Below, piece by piece: positions 43,192 to 54,958 of a DNA stretch of 64,000 nucleotides. Under the pieces are notes generated by a model. The model was not told the DNA's origin, did not search any database, and saw nothing but the letters and a program-made list of their open reading frames with translations. Position numbers and translations under genes: made by a program. How positions within the stretch are numbered: the stretch's first letter is position 1; each line of letters starts with the position of its first letter. Source of the stretch: an uncultured Duodenibacillus sp. (GTDB lineage: Bacteria; Pseudomonadota; Gammaproteobacteria; Burkholderiales; Burkholderiaceae_F); NCBI GenBank assembly GCA_944390745.1, contig CALXQK010000015.1, positions 1-64,000 of the forward strand. Direction: 5' to 3'.

Positions 43192-45288
43192 CTAGCGCGC
43201 AAGCCTCGAGAGCTCGGCCACGCGGTTCATGAGCACGTACAGGCGCTTTAAGAGTGCCAGGCGGTTGGCGCGAAGCGCGGCATCCTCGCAGTTGACCATC
43301 ACGTCGGAAAAGAAGGCGTCCACCGCATCCTTCAGGGGCGTGAGCGAGGCAAGCATCGCCTCAAACTCACCCTTTTCAAAGAGCAGCCGCGCAATCGGCT
43401 CATGGTCGCCGAGCACGTCGAAAAGATCCTTTTCCGCCTTCTCGGTCAGAAGCTCGGGGGCCACGTCGGCCGACACGCCCTCTCCGGCCTTCTTGAGAAT
43501 GTTGCTGATGCGCTTGTTGGCCGCCGTGAGGCTTTCGGCCTCGGGCAGCTGCATGAATTCATGCACGGCCTTCAGGCGCTTCGGGGTCTGCACGAGGCGC
43601 ATGTCCGAAAGCGCAAGCACCGCGTCGACCTCCTGCGCGCTGTAGCCCGCATCGCGCATCATCACGCGCAGACGGTCAAAGAAGAACGTCAGCAGCGCCT
43701 CGCGGGCGTTCTGCACGCCCGGCACCTTCACGAGCACCGCAAAGGCGGCGTCGACGAGCTTGTCGAGCTCGACGTCGAGATCCTTTTCGATGATCATGCG
43801 CAGCACGCCGAGCGCGTGGCGGCGCAGCGCAAACGGATCCTTGTCGCCCGTGGGCACCTGGCCGATGCCGAACATGCCCGCAAGCGTCTCGAGCTTGTCG
43901 GCAAGGGCAACGGCAATCGACACCGGAGTCGAGGGCAGCGCATCGCCCGCAAAACGCGGCTCGTAGTGCTCGCGAATGGCAAGCGCCACCTCATCGGGCT
44001 CGCCGTCATGGCGCGCATAGTACTCGCCCATAATGCCCTGAAGCTCCGGGAACTCGCCCACCATCAGGGTGCGCAGGTCAGCCTTGGCAAGCGTGGCAGC
44101 GCGCTCGGCCATCTCGCGGTCGGCGCCGATCATTTCCGCTGCGGCCGCGGCGATGGCGCGCACGCGCAGCATGCGGTCGGCCTGGGTGCCGAGCTTGTTG
44201 TGGTAGACGACGTGCTTGAGGCCCTCGACGCGGTCGGCAAGCTTCGTCTGGCAGTCCTGCGTGTAGAAGAACTCCGCGTCGGCCAGACGCGCGCGCACCA
44301 CGCGGGCGTTGCCCGAGATGATGGCCGCGCCCCCGTCCCTGGCCTCGATGTGGCTCACAAGGCAGAAGCGGTTCATGAGCCGTCCCTGCGCATCGCGCAT
44401 CGGGAAGTACTTCTGATTGGTCTGCATCGTGAGGATGAGGCACTCCTCGGGAACCGCAAGGTACTTCTTTTCAAACTCCGAGACGTAGACCACGGGCCAC
44501 TCGGTAAGCGAGTTGGTCTCGTCGATCAGATCCTCGGGGGCGATGAGCTCGCCCCCCTCGCGGGCGGCGGTTTCCTTGAGCAGCTCAACGAGACGGGCGC
44601 GGCGCTCGGGGTAGCTGGCAATCACGCGGCCCTCCTCGTAGAGCTGCGCGGCGTACCCGTCGGCCGAGCGGATTTCAATCGGCGCATGGGTGTGGAAGCG
44701 ATGCCCCATCGTCGTGCGGCCGGCCTCAAGCCCGAACATCTTCACGCCCTTGAGAACCTCGCTGCCGTAAAGGGCCGTGAGGTGCTTGACCGGGCGCACG
44801 AACTGCACCGTGGTCACGCCGTCGGCGAGCTGATAGTTCATCACCTTGGGAATCGGCAGCGCCTTGACGGAGTCCTCAAGCGCCTTCTGCACGGCCTGCG
44901 CGACGCCCACGCCCGGGCGCACGCCCTCGTAGACGAGCTGCTCGTTCTTGCCGTCGTTGACGCGCTTGAGCTCAGAGGGCTCGCACGCAATGCCGAGCGC
45001 CTTCATCTTCTTGACAAGCGCCGGGGTGGCCCGGCCCTCGGCGTCAAGGCCCACGCGCACGGGCACGAGCCGCTGCGTGAAGGCTTCGTCAGGGGACTTC
45101 TCGAGCACGTCGGTCACGAGCACCGCCATGCGGCGCGGCGATCCGTAGGGGGTCATCTGCGCTTGCGCGCCCAGAATGCGGCTTGCCGCAAGCGACTTCA
45201 TCACGCCCTCGGCAAACGCCGCTGAAAGCTTCTTGAGCGCCTTGGGCGGCAGCTCTTCGGTTTGCAGTTCAACAAGAAGACTGGTCAT
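43192..45288 (-). CDS. glyS: Glycine--tRNA ligase, beta subunit
   Basis: 698 residues from ATG 45288 (MTSLLVELQTEELPPKALKK matches the family start; E. coli 689). Upstream in-frame codons include the Shine-Dalgarno AAGGAATTCGAGGAA, so the earlier start is rejected. Beta subunit of the heterotetrameric class II enzyme, carrying the tRNA-binding domains; an HD-like domain lies in the middle and an anticodon-binding DALR-like region at the C-terminus. Just downstream of glyQ, whose stop lies 20 bases before this start. Confidence 0.97.
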   Translation of the reverse strand: MTSLLVELQTEELPPKALKKLSAAFAEGVMKSLAASRILGAQAQMTPYGSPRRMAVLVTDVLEKSPDEAFTQRLVPVRVGLDAEGRATPALVKKMKALGIACEPSELKRVNDGKNEQLVYEGVRPGVGVAQAVQKALEDSVKALPIPKVMNYQLADGVTTVQFVRPVKHLTALYGSEVLKGVKMFGLEAGRTTMGHRFHTHAPIEIRSADGYAAQLYEEGRVIASYPERRARLVELLKETAAREGGELIAPEDLIDETNSLTEWPVVYVSEFEKKYLAVPEECLILTMQTNQKYFPMRDAQGRLMNRFCLVSHIEARDGGAAIISGNARVVRARLADAEFFYTQDCQTKLADRVEGLKHVVYHNKLGTQADRMLRVRAIAAAAAEMIGADREMAERAATLAKADLRTLMVGEFPELQGIMGEYYARHDGEPDEVALAIREHYEPRFAGDALPSTPVSIAVALADKLETLAGMFGIGQVPTGDKDPFALRRHALGVLRMIIEKDLDVELDKLVDAAFAVLVKVPGVQNAREALLTFFFDRLRVMMRDAGYSAQEVDAVLALSDMRLVQTPKRLKAVHEFMQLPEAESLTAANKRISNILKKAGEGVSADVAPELLTEKAEKDLFDVLGDHEPIARLLFEKGEFEAMLASLTPLKDAVDAFFSDVMVNCEDAALRANRLALLKRLYVLMNRVAELSRLAR

Positions 45289-45308
45289 TTCCTCGAATTC
45301 CTTTCTGA

Positions 45309-46238
<930 letters not shown>

Positions 46239-46323
46239 AAAAACGAACCCAATGATCTACCGTCAGACAGCGTCCGCCGGGCGCCGCCGGCATCGTCCGG
46301 AAACCCGGACAAAGAGGGGGGAA

Positions 46324-46329
46324 ATTTTA
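46324..46329 (-). promoter_or_regulatory. Probable -10 element of glyQ
   Basis: TGATAAAATTT on the minus strand, 86 bases before the start; extended -10-like TG. No clear -35. Confidence 0.45.
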
Positions 46330-46354
46330 TCAGATCGCCAAAACCCGATTTTTT

Positions 46355-47989
46355 TCAGACCTTCGTCCCGGCCCTGCGTGCGCGCCCGAGGCGGCCGGCA
46401 AGAACGCCCGCCGCAAGAAGCAAAAGGGCGGCTGCCGCCGCAGGGGCGTTGCCCAGGCGCACGAACCACGTGGGCTCGCCCGCATAGGTCGTCACCCGCA
46501 GGTCAAGGTTCTGGGCGCCGGGCGCAGCGCTGCGCTCGATGAGGCCGTTTGGAAGAATGAGCGCCGAGCCCGCATTGTTGACCGCCTGCACGAAGGGGCG
46601 CGCCGTTTCCAGGGCGCGCATGACGCTCATCTGCGTAAACTGCCCGACGGCATGCGGCGCAAACCATCCGAGGTTGGCGACGTTGAAGATCACCTGCGGA
46701 TTGCCGTGCCGCCACCAGAGCCGCAGCTCCTCGCCGAACATGTTTTCGTAGCAGATGCTGAGCGCGCTCTCAACGCCCGCAATGGTCACGGGGCCGGCGC
46801 CGCCCGCCGGTCCCGGCGTTTGATCGGCCATCGGAATGCCGAGCGCGTCGACAAACCAGCGAAAGCCCACGGGAACGAACTCCCCGAAGGGCACGAGGTG
46901 GTGCTTTTGGTAGACCTCGCGCAGCCGCGCGCCGTCGCCGCCCTCTGCGGCGGGCTCTGCAAGCCACAGGGTGTTCTGCACCGTACGGGCGCCGCTGTCC
47001 GCGGCGCGCTCGGAAAAGCCGTTCACAAGCACGGCGCCGTGCGTGCGCTGCGCCGTGCGCAGGGCGGGCGCAATGAGTTCGGGCGGCAGCCTTTGCATGG
47101 CCGCCGCGTAAAGCCCCTCGGGCCAGACGGTGAGGTCGATCCGGCCGCCCAGGGCGCTGCGGCTGCTCATGGCCTCCACGCGCGCCGTGCGCTCGCGCTG
47201 CGCGCCGGCCGTCATCGCGGCGGCGGCAACCGGAAAGTCCGGCTGCACAAGGCGCACCTCAAGGCTGGCCGCGGGCCTGGCCCAAACGATGTGCTCAAGT
47301 CCCGCCGTGGTGAGCGCAAGCGCCCCCGCAAGGCAGGCCGTCGCGGCGCGCAGCACCACGCGCCGCCGGTCCCATGGCGCCAGCAGCACGAGCAGCGTGC
47401 CGATGAGCACGTGCACGACGAGGCCCAGGCCGATCACGCCCGCCACGGGCGCCCAGGACTTGAAGAGGCTCTCCCCCCAGGCGTACCCCGACGACAGCCA
47501 TCCAAAGCCCATGACCCACGGACCGCGCACCAGCTCCCCGAGCGCCCACGCCGCGGGCAGAACCAGCACCAGCTTCACGGCGCGGGGCGCCGGCACGGCC
47601 GCGGCCGCCGCGCACGCCGCCGCGGGAACAAGCGCAAGCAGCGCGGCCAGCAGCACGACGCCGGCAGCGGCCAGCGGCGCAGCAATCCCGCCGTAGACGT
47701 GCATCGAGCTGTAGGTCCAGCTCAGGCCCGCCGAAAAATACGCAAGCCCCCAGAAAAAGCCGAGGGCGGCGGCCGTGCGCACGCGCCCGGCCGCAGAGAC
47801 CATCCAGAAGAGCCCGGCCGTCGAGGCGGCCAGCGCCGCGGCCAGCGAAACCGGCGCAAAGCCCGCCGCCCCGAGAAGCCCCAGCAAAAGGGCGGCTGCG
47901 CACTGCAGAGCCGCGCTTTGGCGAAAGCGCCGCGCCGCGGGCTCCATCGCCCTGCGCCAGCGGCTTTTTTGCGTCGTTGTCGTACTCAT
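46355..47989 (-). CDS. lnt: Apolipoprotein N-acyltransferase
   Basis: 544 residues. N-terminal half has six or more membrane spans; C-terminal half is the nitrilase-fold periplasmic domain with the Glu-Lys-Cys triad: Glu in LTVWPEGLYAA, Lys in YQKHHLVPFGEFVP, Cys in ALSICYENMFGEEL. It adds the third acyl chain to the N-terminal Cys of lipoproteins. It follows corC, the usual neighbour. Confidence 0.95.
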   Translation of the reverse strand: MSTTTTQKSRWRRAMEPAARRFRQSAALQCAAALLLGLLGAAGFAPVSLAAALAASTAGLFWMVSAAGRVRTAAALGFFWGLAYFSAGLSWTYSSMHVYGGIAAPLAAAGVVLLAALLALVPAAACAAAAAVPAPRAVKLVLVLPAAWALGELVRGPWVMGFGWLSSGYAWGESLFKSWAPVAGVIGLGLVVHVLIGTLLVLLAPWDRRRVVLRAATACLAGALALTTAGLEHIVWARPAASLEVRLVQPDFPVAAAAMTAGAQRERTARVEAMSSRSALGGRIDLTVWPEGLYAAAMQRLPPELIAPALRTAQRTHGAVLVNGFSERAADSGARTVQNTLWLAEPAAEGGDGARLREVYQKHHLVPFGEFVPVGFRWFVDALGIPMADQTPGPAGGAGPVTIAGVESALSICYENMFGEELRLWWRHGNPQVIFNVANLGWFAPHAVGQFTQMSVMRALETARPFVQAVNNAGSALILPNGLIERSAAPGAQNLDLRVTTYAGEPTWFVRLGNAPAAAAALLLLAAGVLAGRLGRARRAGTKV

Positions 47990-48058
47990 GTCGTCCTGAA
48001 GACCCGCGCGCCTGAGGGGTGCGGGTGAGAGCTGAGGCCTTGCGGAGGGCGCCGGCGC

Positions 48059-48982
48059 CTAGGCGCTGATGTCCTCGGCCGGGTCGTTGGCCGCGGGAAG
48101 TCCCTTGTCGGCGGCCGAGACGAGCTTTTCAACAAGAAAAAGGTGCGCCTGCCGCTCGTCGGCCGTGAGCACCTTGAAGCGAAAGCCGTCGATTTCAATC
48201 GTTTCGCCGCGGTGCGGAACGTGCTCGAAGCGGTCGGTCACCATGCCGCCCACCGTCTCGCAGTACTGGTCCTGGAGGTTGACGCCGAAGAATTCGTTGA
48301 ACTGCTCGAGATAGGTCTCGGCCTTCACGCGCCAGTGCTCGGGGTCGACCACGATGATGTTGTCCTTGTCGGGATTGACGCTGTCGAACTCATCGTCAAT
48401 CTCGCCCACCACCTGCTCGATGACGTCCTCAATCGTGATGAGCCCCGAGATCGATCCGAACTCATCGATCACGAGCGCCATGTGGTTGCGCGTGGCGCGA
48501 AAGTCGCGAAGCACCACGTTCAGGGGCTGGGTCTCGGGGATGAAGCGCGCCGGACGCAGGTGCGCGCGCACGTCGTAGGCCGGATCAACGAAGAGCCGCA
48601 GCAGATCCTTGGCGTGCAGCACGCCCTTGACGGCGTCCATGTCGCCCTCGATCACGGGAAAGCGCGAGTGTCCGCGGGCAATCACCTTGGGAAGCCAGAC
48701 GCTGCGCGGCTCGTTGATGTCGACGGCCTCGATCTGGGCGCGCGGCACCATCAGGTCGGCCGCGGAGAGCTCGCTCACCTCCAGCGCCCCCTCCATCATG
48801 TTGAGCGCCTCGGCATCAAAGAGCTTGTGCCCGTAGGCGCGGTGCAGGGCCTCGGTGAACTCCTCGCGCGTGGAGGGCTCCTTGTGAAGGAGCGTGCGCA
48901 GAAGATTGTTGAAGAAGCCGGCCTTTTCCATTGGCCTGCCGGCGTCGGCATTGTCGTTTGATCGGTGTGGTTGCTCTGGCAT
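48059..48982 (-). CDS. corC: CorC/HlyC family CBS-domain protein (Mg2+/Co2+ efflux)
   Basis: 307 residues from ATG 48982 (the TTG five codons upstream is less likely). Two CBS domains at about 70-190 (VPRAQIEAVDINEPRSVWLPKVIARGHSRFPVIEGDMDAVKGVLHAKDLLRLF and MALVIDEFGSISGLITIEDVIEQVVGEIDDEFD). The C-terminal CorC_HlyC domain follows (DGFRFKVLTADERQAHLFLVEKL is the end). It lacks the CNNM membrane domain, as CorC does. Located between ybeY and lnt, as in most Proteobacteria. Confidence 0.93.
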   Translation of the reverse strand: MPEQPHRSNDNADAGRPMEKAGFFNNLLRTLLHKEPSTREEFTEALHRAYGHKLFDAEALNMMEGALEVSELSAADLMVPRAQIEAVDINEPRSVWLPKVIARGHSRFPVIEGDMDAVKGVLHAKDLLRLFVDPAYDVRAHLRPARFIPETQPLNVVLRDFRATRNHMALVIDEFGSISGLITIEDVIEQVVGEIDDEFDSVNPDKDNIIVVDPEHWRVKAETYLEQFNEFFGVNLQDQYCETVGGMVTDRFEHVPHRGETIEIDGFRFKVLTADERQAHLFLVEKLVSAADKGLPAANDPAEDISA

Positions 48983-49137
48983 AGGTGCCGGCAGCAATTG
49001 GTTTCGTGCCGGTGGAAAGTGTCAAGTCCCCTGAGAATACCAAAAAACCGCGCCCGTGCGCGCGCCCCGCCCCCGCAAGGCGCGCAGATCCGCCCAAAGC
49101 CGCTTCAGGCAGGGACCGGGCGCGGCGCAGCGGCCTG

Positions 49138-49677
49138 CTAGTGGGACTGCGCCGGATCGTAATAGGGGCTCTCAAAGCCCAGCCCCAGCATGATCTCGGT
49201 TTCGCGCGCCTCCATCCGCTCGGCCTCCTCATCGGTCTCATGATCCCATCCCTGGGCGTGCAGCACGCCGTGGATGAGCAGGTGCGCGAGATGCGCCTGG
49301 AAGCGCTTGAACTGCTCGCGGGCCTCCTGCTCGACCACGTCAAGGCAGATCACGATGTCGGCGCTGACCACCGGCTCATGCGCATAGTCGAAGGTGAGCA
49401 CATTGGTCGCGTAGTCCTTGCCGCGGTAGGTCTTGTTGAGCTCGCGGGCCTCCTCGGGGTTGGCAAAGCGCACATTGATCTCGGCCGGGCGCGCAAGCGC
49501 GGCCTGCATCCAGTAGCGCATCACGCGCCTTGACGGAAGGCGCTGCGTCACGCCCTCGCCGCGCTCAAACAAAACCTCAAGCTCGGGCGGCGTCCTGCGG
49601 GCGCCGCGGCGCGCTGCGGGGGACTTCTGCCGCCCCCGGGGTGCCTGCGTGTTCACGGTTTTTTGCGTCGCTTGCAT
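49138..49677 (-). CDS. ybeY: Endoribonuclease YbeY
   Basis: 179 residues. Zinc-dependent RNase for 16S rRNA 3' maturation and ribosome quality control. The metal motif H-G-x-L-H-x-x-G-x-D-H is complete: [25 protein letters not shown]. Also [30 protein letters not shown]. An N-terminal tail of about 30 Arg/Pro-rich residues precedes the core. 24 bases after phoH. Confidence 0.95.
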   Translation of the reverse strand: MQATQKTVNTQAPRGRQKSPAARRGARRTPPELEVLFERGEGVTQRLPSRRVMRYWMQAALARPAEINVRFANPEEARELNKTYRGKDYATNVLTFDYAHEPVVSADIVICLDVVEQEAREQFKRFQAHLAHLLIHGVLHAQGWDHETDEEAERMEARETEIMLGLGFESPYYDPAQSH

Positions 49678-49701
49678 GACTTGCTCCTTGGCCGGCCGTC
49701 A

Positions 49702-50784
49702 TCAGGCCGCACCATTGCTTTCTTCGTTGAGAGCCGCTCCGGCCTCCTGCGGGGCCGAAGCCGCCGGTGCGCCGCCGCCCTGTCCGGGGCCGCGCCGCGT
49801 CCGCTCCGGGACAGGACGCTCACGGCCGCCGTTTTCGGCCTCCCAGGCCTCGTAGGCGCGCACGATGGCGCCCACAAGCGGGTGGCGCACCACGTCCTCG
49901 GTCGTAAAGCGCACGATCGAGATGCCGCGCACGCCCTCGAGCACTGCACAGGCGTGCCTGAGGCCGCTTGCCACCCCGCGGGGCAGGTCGATCTGCGTGG
50001 CGTCGCCCGTGATCACCGCGCGCGTGCCGAAGCCGATGCGGGTGAGAAACATCTTCATCTGCTCGATGGTGGTGTTCTGCGCCTCGTCGAGAATCACGAA
50101 GGCGTTGTTGAGCGTGCGGCCGCGCATGAACGCCAGGGGCGCGATTTCAATCACCTGACGCTCAATGAGGCGCTGCGTCTTTTCAAAGCCGAAGAGATCA
50201 AAGAGCGCGTCGTAAAGCGGCCGCAGATAGGGATCGACCTTCTGCACCAGGTCGCCGGGAAGAAACCCCAGCCGCTCGCCCGCCTCGATGGCCGGGCGCG
50301 TGAGAATGATGCGCTCGACGGCGTCGCGCTCATAGGCGTCGACCGCGGCGGCAACGGCAAGATACGTCTTGCCCGTGCCCGCGGGCCCCACGCCGAAGGT
50401 GACGTCGGTGCTCATGATCGCCGACAGATAGCGCCGCTGTCCGGGCGTGCGCGGCTGCAGGCCGCTGCGGCGCGTCTTGAGCGCAAAGACGGACTCGTCG
50501 GAGGCCGCCGCGCCGGTCTGCTCGCCGATCACCGCCATCTGCACGTCGCTGATGGTGAGTTCGCCTCCGGACTGCACGCGCGCGGCGAGCATCTCGAGCA
50601 CGTGCATGGCCTTGCGCGCCTCGGCGCCCTCTAGCCTGAAGTGCGCCCCGCGCCGGGAGATGCGCACGGCAAAGGCGTGCTCGATCTGCCGCAGATTTTC
50701 ATCAAGCGGCCCCACGAGCGCGGCAAGCTCGCCGTGCGTGGCGTCAAGCGCAAACTGCAAGACCCTGTTTTCCTGCTCAGCCAT
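49702..50784 (-). CDS. phoH: PhoH-like ATPase (PhoL)
   Basis: 360 residues. Walker A GPAGTGKT at 133-140, Walker B FVILDEAQNTTIEQMKMFLTR, and the block ILTRPAIEAGERLGFLPGDL typical of PhoH. N-terminal KH-like part, C-terminal tail Pro/Gly/Ala-rich. PhoH pairs with YbeY in RNA metabolism in many bacteria, and the two genes adjoin here. miaB ends three bases before it begins. Confidence 0.94.
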   Translation of the reverse strand: MAEQENRVLQFALDATHGELAALVGPLDENLRQIEHAFAVRISRRGAHFRLEGAEARKAMHVLEMLAARVQSGGELTISDVQMAVIGEQTGAAASDESVFALKTRRSGLQPRTPGQRRYLSAIMSTDVTFGVGPAGTGKTYLAVAAAVDAYERDAVERIILTRPAIEAGERLGFLPGDLVQKVDPYLRPLYDALFDLFGFEKTQRLIERQVIEIAPLAFMRGRTLNNAFVILDEAQNTTIEQMKMFLTRIGFGTRAVITGDATQIDLPRGVASGLRHACAVLEGVRGISIVRFTTEDVVRHPLVGAIVRAYEAWEAENGGRERPVPERTRRGPGQGGGAPAASAPQEAGAALNEESNGAA

Positions 50785-50787
50785 CGC

Positions 50788-52146
<1,359 letters not shown>

Positions 52147-52411
52147 GGTTTATGTCCGTTGGCAGGTTCAGTGCAGAAGGATCCGAAGCGAGGAGTCGCC
52201 GCGGGCGCGGGGACTGCCGGGGTCCGGTGCCGCGGCAGCCGCCTTCGCGCGGGGTTCGCCGGGAAGGCTCGGAGCGCGCGGCCCGGGGCAATATGACGGA
52301 CGTGCCTGTCAAAGTGCCGGAGGCGGCAGGGCCTGCGGACCCTTTCCCCGTTGTTCATCAGGGGCGTCGGGTGCGCCCCGGGGCCGGAGGCGTCTCAGGG
52401 TAAGGGGAGAA

Positions 52412-52417
52412 ATTTTA
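52412..52417 (-). promoter_or_regulatory. Probable -10 element of miaB
   Basis: TTTAAAATTTC on the minus strand, in a short AT-rich patch; no recognisable -35. The leader would be about 260 bases. Confidence 0.35.
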
Positions 52418-52457
52418 AAGGAATTGCGTTCCGGGCGCGACGCCGCGCAGCTCTGAA

Positions 52458-52490
52458 GGCTTGTGCGGCAGGGAATCCGCGGCACAAGCC
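52458..52490 (-). terminator. Hairpin after sdaA
   Basis: GGCTTGTGC and GCACAAGCC form nine perfect pairs with a 15-base loop, 23 bases past the sdaA stop. It lacks a U-tract, so termination would be weak or Rho-assisted. Confidence 0.4.
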
Positions 52491-52512
52491 TGCGGCTTGA
52501 TTTTCCTGCGCG

Positions 52513-53907
52513 TCAGCACTCAATGAAGTTCACGGCAAGCCCCCCGCGGCTTGTCTCGCGATACTTCTCCATCATGTCGCGGCCCGTGGCGAACATGGTC
52601 TGCATCACGGCGTCAAGGCTCACCACGTGCTCGCCCGTGCCGTTGAGCGCAAGCCGCGCGGCGTTGACGGCCTTCACCGCGGCCACGGCATTGCGCTCGA
52701 TGCAGGGAATCTGCACCTGCCCGGCCACCGGGTCGCAGGTCATTCCGAGGTGGTGCTCCATGCCGATTTCCGCGGCGTTCTCCACCTGCTGCGGCGTGGC
52801 GCCGAGCACCGCCGCCAGAGCGCCTGCGGCCATCGAGCAGGCCACGCCCACCTCGCCCTGGCAGCCAACCTCGGCGCCCGAAATCGAGGCGTTCTTCTTG
52901 TAGAGCATGCCGATGGCGCCGGCCGTCAGAAGAAAATCCCGCACGGCCGCAGGCGTCGCATGGGAAAAATAGGTCGTGAAGTACTTGAGCACGGCAGGCA
53001 CGACGCCCGCCGCCCCGTTTGTGGGGGCGGTCACAAGGCGCCCTCCGGCGGCATTTTCCTCGCTCACCGCAAAGGCCCAGGCATTGACCCAGTCGAGCAC
53101 CACCATCGGATCGTCGGCCGGCGTGCGGCCCGCGATGCGGCGCGCCAGTCCCGCGGCGCGGCGCGCCACCTTGAGCGGACCGGGCAGGAGGCCTTCGGCG
53201 GCAAGCCCCCGGTCGATGGCCTGCTGCATCACCAGCCAGATGCGGTCGAGCCCCGCATCGATCTCTTCGTCGGTGCGTTCGGCGCGCTCGTTGGCGCGCA
53301 CGATCCCGGCAATCGACATGCCGCTGCCGCAGGCGTGCGCAATGAGGCCCGCGGCGTTTTCGTACGGATAGGCGATCGTGCGCGCGGCCTGCGCGAGCAC
53401 GCGCCCGGGCACCTCGGGCTCCTCGGGATTTTCGATGCGCGCAGCGACGATGAAGCCCCCGCCCACCGAGTAGTAGCGCCGGTCGAAAAGCACGTACCCG
53501 TCGGCATCGAGAGCCGAGAGCTCCATGGCGTTGGCGTGAAACTTCGCCGACTTCTGCGGCGAAAACACGATGTCGCGGTCCGGGTCAAAGGCAATCGGGC
53601 GGCTTGAGACGAGAACGAGCCTGCCCGAGGAGCGCACCCGGGCGACGGCCGCGGCGCTCTCAGCCGGATCGGCGGCATCGGGCGCCGTGCCCATGAGGCC
53701 GAGCATCACCGCACGATCGGTTGCGTGCCCACGCCCGGTGGCGCCGAGGCTTCCCATGAGCTCGCAGAACACCCGCTCGGTGCGCTCAATGAGCCCCCGG
53801 CGCTGCAGTTCGCGCGCAAACAAAAGCGCCGCGCGCATCGGACCCACGGTGTGGCTTGAGCTCGGCCCCACCCCCATCTTGAAAAGATCAAAGACGCTGC
53901 CTGCCAT
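52513..53907 (-). CDS. sdaA: L-serine ammonia-lyase (iron-sulfur)
   Basis: 464 residues, one-chain beta-alpha type. It converts L-serine to pyruvate and ammonia with a [4Fe-4S] cluster. N-terminal [25 protein letters not shown]-terminal cysteines in [16 protein letters not shown] and [21 protein letters not shown] bind the cluster. Oxygen-labile enzyme, common in anaerobes using serine. It is third in line behind the decarboxylase and GcvT-fold genes (48 bases after the latter). Confidence 0.96.
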   Translation of the reverse strand: MAGSVFDLFKMGVGPSSSHTVGPMRAALLFARELQRRGLIERTERVFCELMGSLGATGRGHATDRAVMLGLMGTAPDAADPAESAAAVARVRSSGRLVLVSSRPIAFDPDRDIVFSPQKSAKFHANAMELSALDADGYVLFDRRYYSVGGGFIVAARIENPEEPEVPGRVLAQAARTIAYPYENAAGLIAHACGSGMSIAGIVRANERAERTDEEIDAGLDRIWLVMQQAIDRGLAAEGLLPGPLKVARRAAGLARRIAGRTPADDPMVVLDWVNAWAFAVSEENAAGGRLVTAPTNGAAGVVPAVLKYFTTYFSHATPAAVRDFLLTAGAIGMLYKKNASISGAEVGCQGEVGVACSMAAGALAAVLGATPQQVENAAEIGMEHHLGMTCDPVAGQVQIPCIERNAVAAVKAVNAARLALNGTGEHVVSLDAVMQTMFATGRDMMEKYRETSRGGLAVNFIEC

Positions 53908-53955
53908 GAAATTTCCGCCCCTTGTGCTGATTCCTGAAGCGCCCTGCGCGGCGCA

Positions 53956-54867
53956 CTAGATCTGCCGGTCGATGACCAGCGCCGAGCGGCAGACCACGCG
54001 CGGATCGGTGTGCACGGTGCAGGGCACGCGCTCGCCCACCGACACGCCCAGCGGCAGCCGCACCAGGCCCACCGTAAAGGGGCCCTCGGGCACGCGCGCA
54101 ATGCTTGTAAGCGGATAGGAGACGCCCTCGATGTCGATGGTGGGCGCCTCGATCAAGAGCGAGGGATCGTAGGCGAGGTCAAAGGCGACAAGCTGCATGC
54201 GCAGGTGCTTGCCCGCGGCCGCGCGCGCCTCGGTGAGGGCGCGGCCGATGAAGATGCGCTCCGGGTCGGAAAAGTCGAGCGCATCCTCAAGCCCCGTCTC
54301 AAGGGGGCTTGAGCCCTCGTCGATTTCAAGCCCCGGCGCAGGCTCGCGCGCAAAGATGCGCAGCGCATCAAACCCGGTCTGCTCGCCCTCGCGGGCTCCG
54401 GCGGCAAGAAGGTTGTCGTAGAGCGCGTCGATCGCCTCGGCAGGTCCCGCGGCAAGCGAGATCCAGCCCATGTTGATGAAGCGCAGCCCCAGGGCCTTCT
54501 GCATGGCGTGCGGCGCGGGACAAACCTCCTTGACCGGAAGCTTTCCCACAAAATAAAAGCCCTTGAGGCTTTCGCACCCCACGTCGGCCTCAAAGGCGAC
54601 GCTCACCTGCCGCACCCAGGCCTGCTGGGCGTCGGCGTTTTCCGAGGCAAGCACGAGCTCGTAGGACGCGCCGCCCGTGCGCGCGACCCAGGGCAGCCCC
54701 AGAATGCCGCCCGTGGCGTTCATCATCACGCTGCGCTCGACGCCCCCCTCGGGGATCTTTCGCACGTCGCCCGCCAGAAGGCGCGCAAGAAACTTGCCGC
54801 CGCCCTCGACGGTGAGCACCGTCACGGGCCGGCGGGAAAACAAGACAAGCTCAATGTTCGAGGTCAT
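53956..54867 (-). CDS. GcvT-fold (aminomethyltransferase-like) protein
   Basis: 303 residues. It has the glycine-cleavage T-protein/YgfZ fold: an N-terminal strand-rich part (SVMMNATGGILGLPWVART) and the signature block GFDALRIFAREPAPGLEIDE..SPLETGLEDALDFSD..FIGRALTEA, which parallels the R.E.G.P..G.E.D....P.E.GL...V.....FIG of GcvT. The C-terminal barrel is VPEGPFTVGLVRLPLGVSVGE. It is shorter than GcvT (about 360), and no gcvH or gcvP is nearby, so it may be a folate-binding regulator or enzyme other than true GcvT. Adjacent to sdaA, suggesting serine/one-carbon metabolism. Confidence 0.6.
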   Translation of the reverse strand: MTSNIELVLFSRRPVTVLTVEGGGKFLARLLAGDVRKIPEGGVERSVMMNATGGILGLPWVARTGGASYELVLASENADAQQAWVRQVSVAFEADVGCESLKGFYFVGKLPVKEVCPAPHAMQKALGLRFINMGWISLAAGPAEAIDALYDNLLAAGAREGEQTGFDALRIFAREPAPGLEIDEGSSPLETGLEDALDFSDPERIFIGRALTEARAAAGKHLRMQLVAFDLAYDPSLLIEAPTIDIEGVSYPLTSIARVPEGPFTVGLVRLPLGVSVGERVPCTVHTDPRVVCRSALVIDRQI

Positions 54868-54904
54868 TTTCTGCTTCGGTCAACCGGAAGAAAACAGGGA
54901 AGTC

Positions 54905-54930
54905 CGGGCGCGCCGCACGCGGCGCGCCCG
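54905..54930. repeat. Perfect 12-pair hairpin between the decarboxylase and GcvT-fold genes
   Basis: CGGGCGCGCCGC, two bases, GCGGCGCGCCCG. On the minus strand it is preceded, not followed, by TTTTTT, so it may block readthrough only partly or protect RNA ends. Confidence 0.6.
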
Positions 54931-54958
54931 ATGAAGAAAAAAGGGATGGCGCCGGCCC

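Larger units (their letters stand above)
52147..52512. other. 366-base gap between sdaA and miaB
   Basis: Holds the probable miaB promoter region (TAAAAT at 52412-52417) and a hairpin after sdaA. No gene seen; the open stretches here are GC-rich noise. Confidence 0.6.

Noticed and set aside
43402-45225. Plus-strand open frame (607 codons) opposite glyS
   Set aside because: Antisense of the glyS frame with typical low-information composition.
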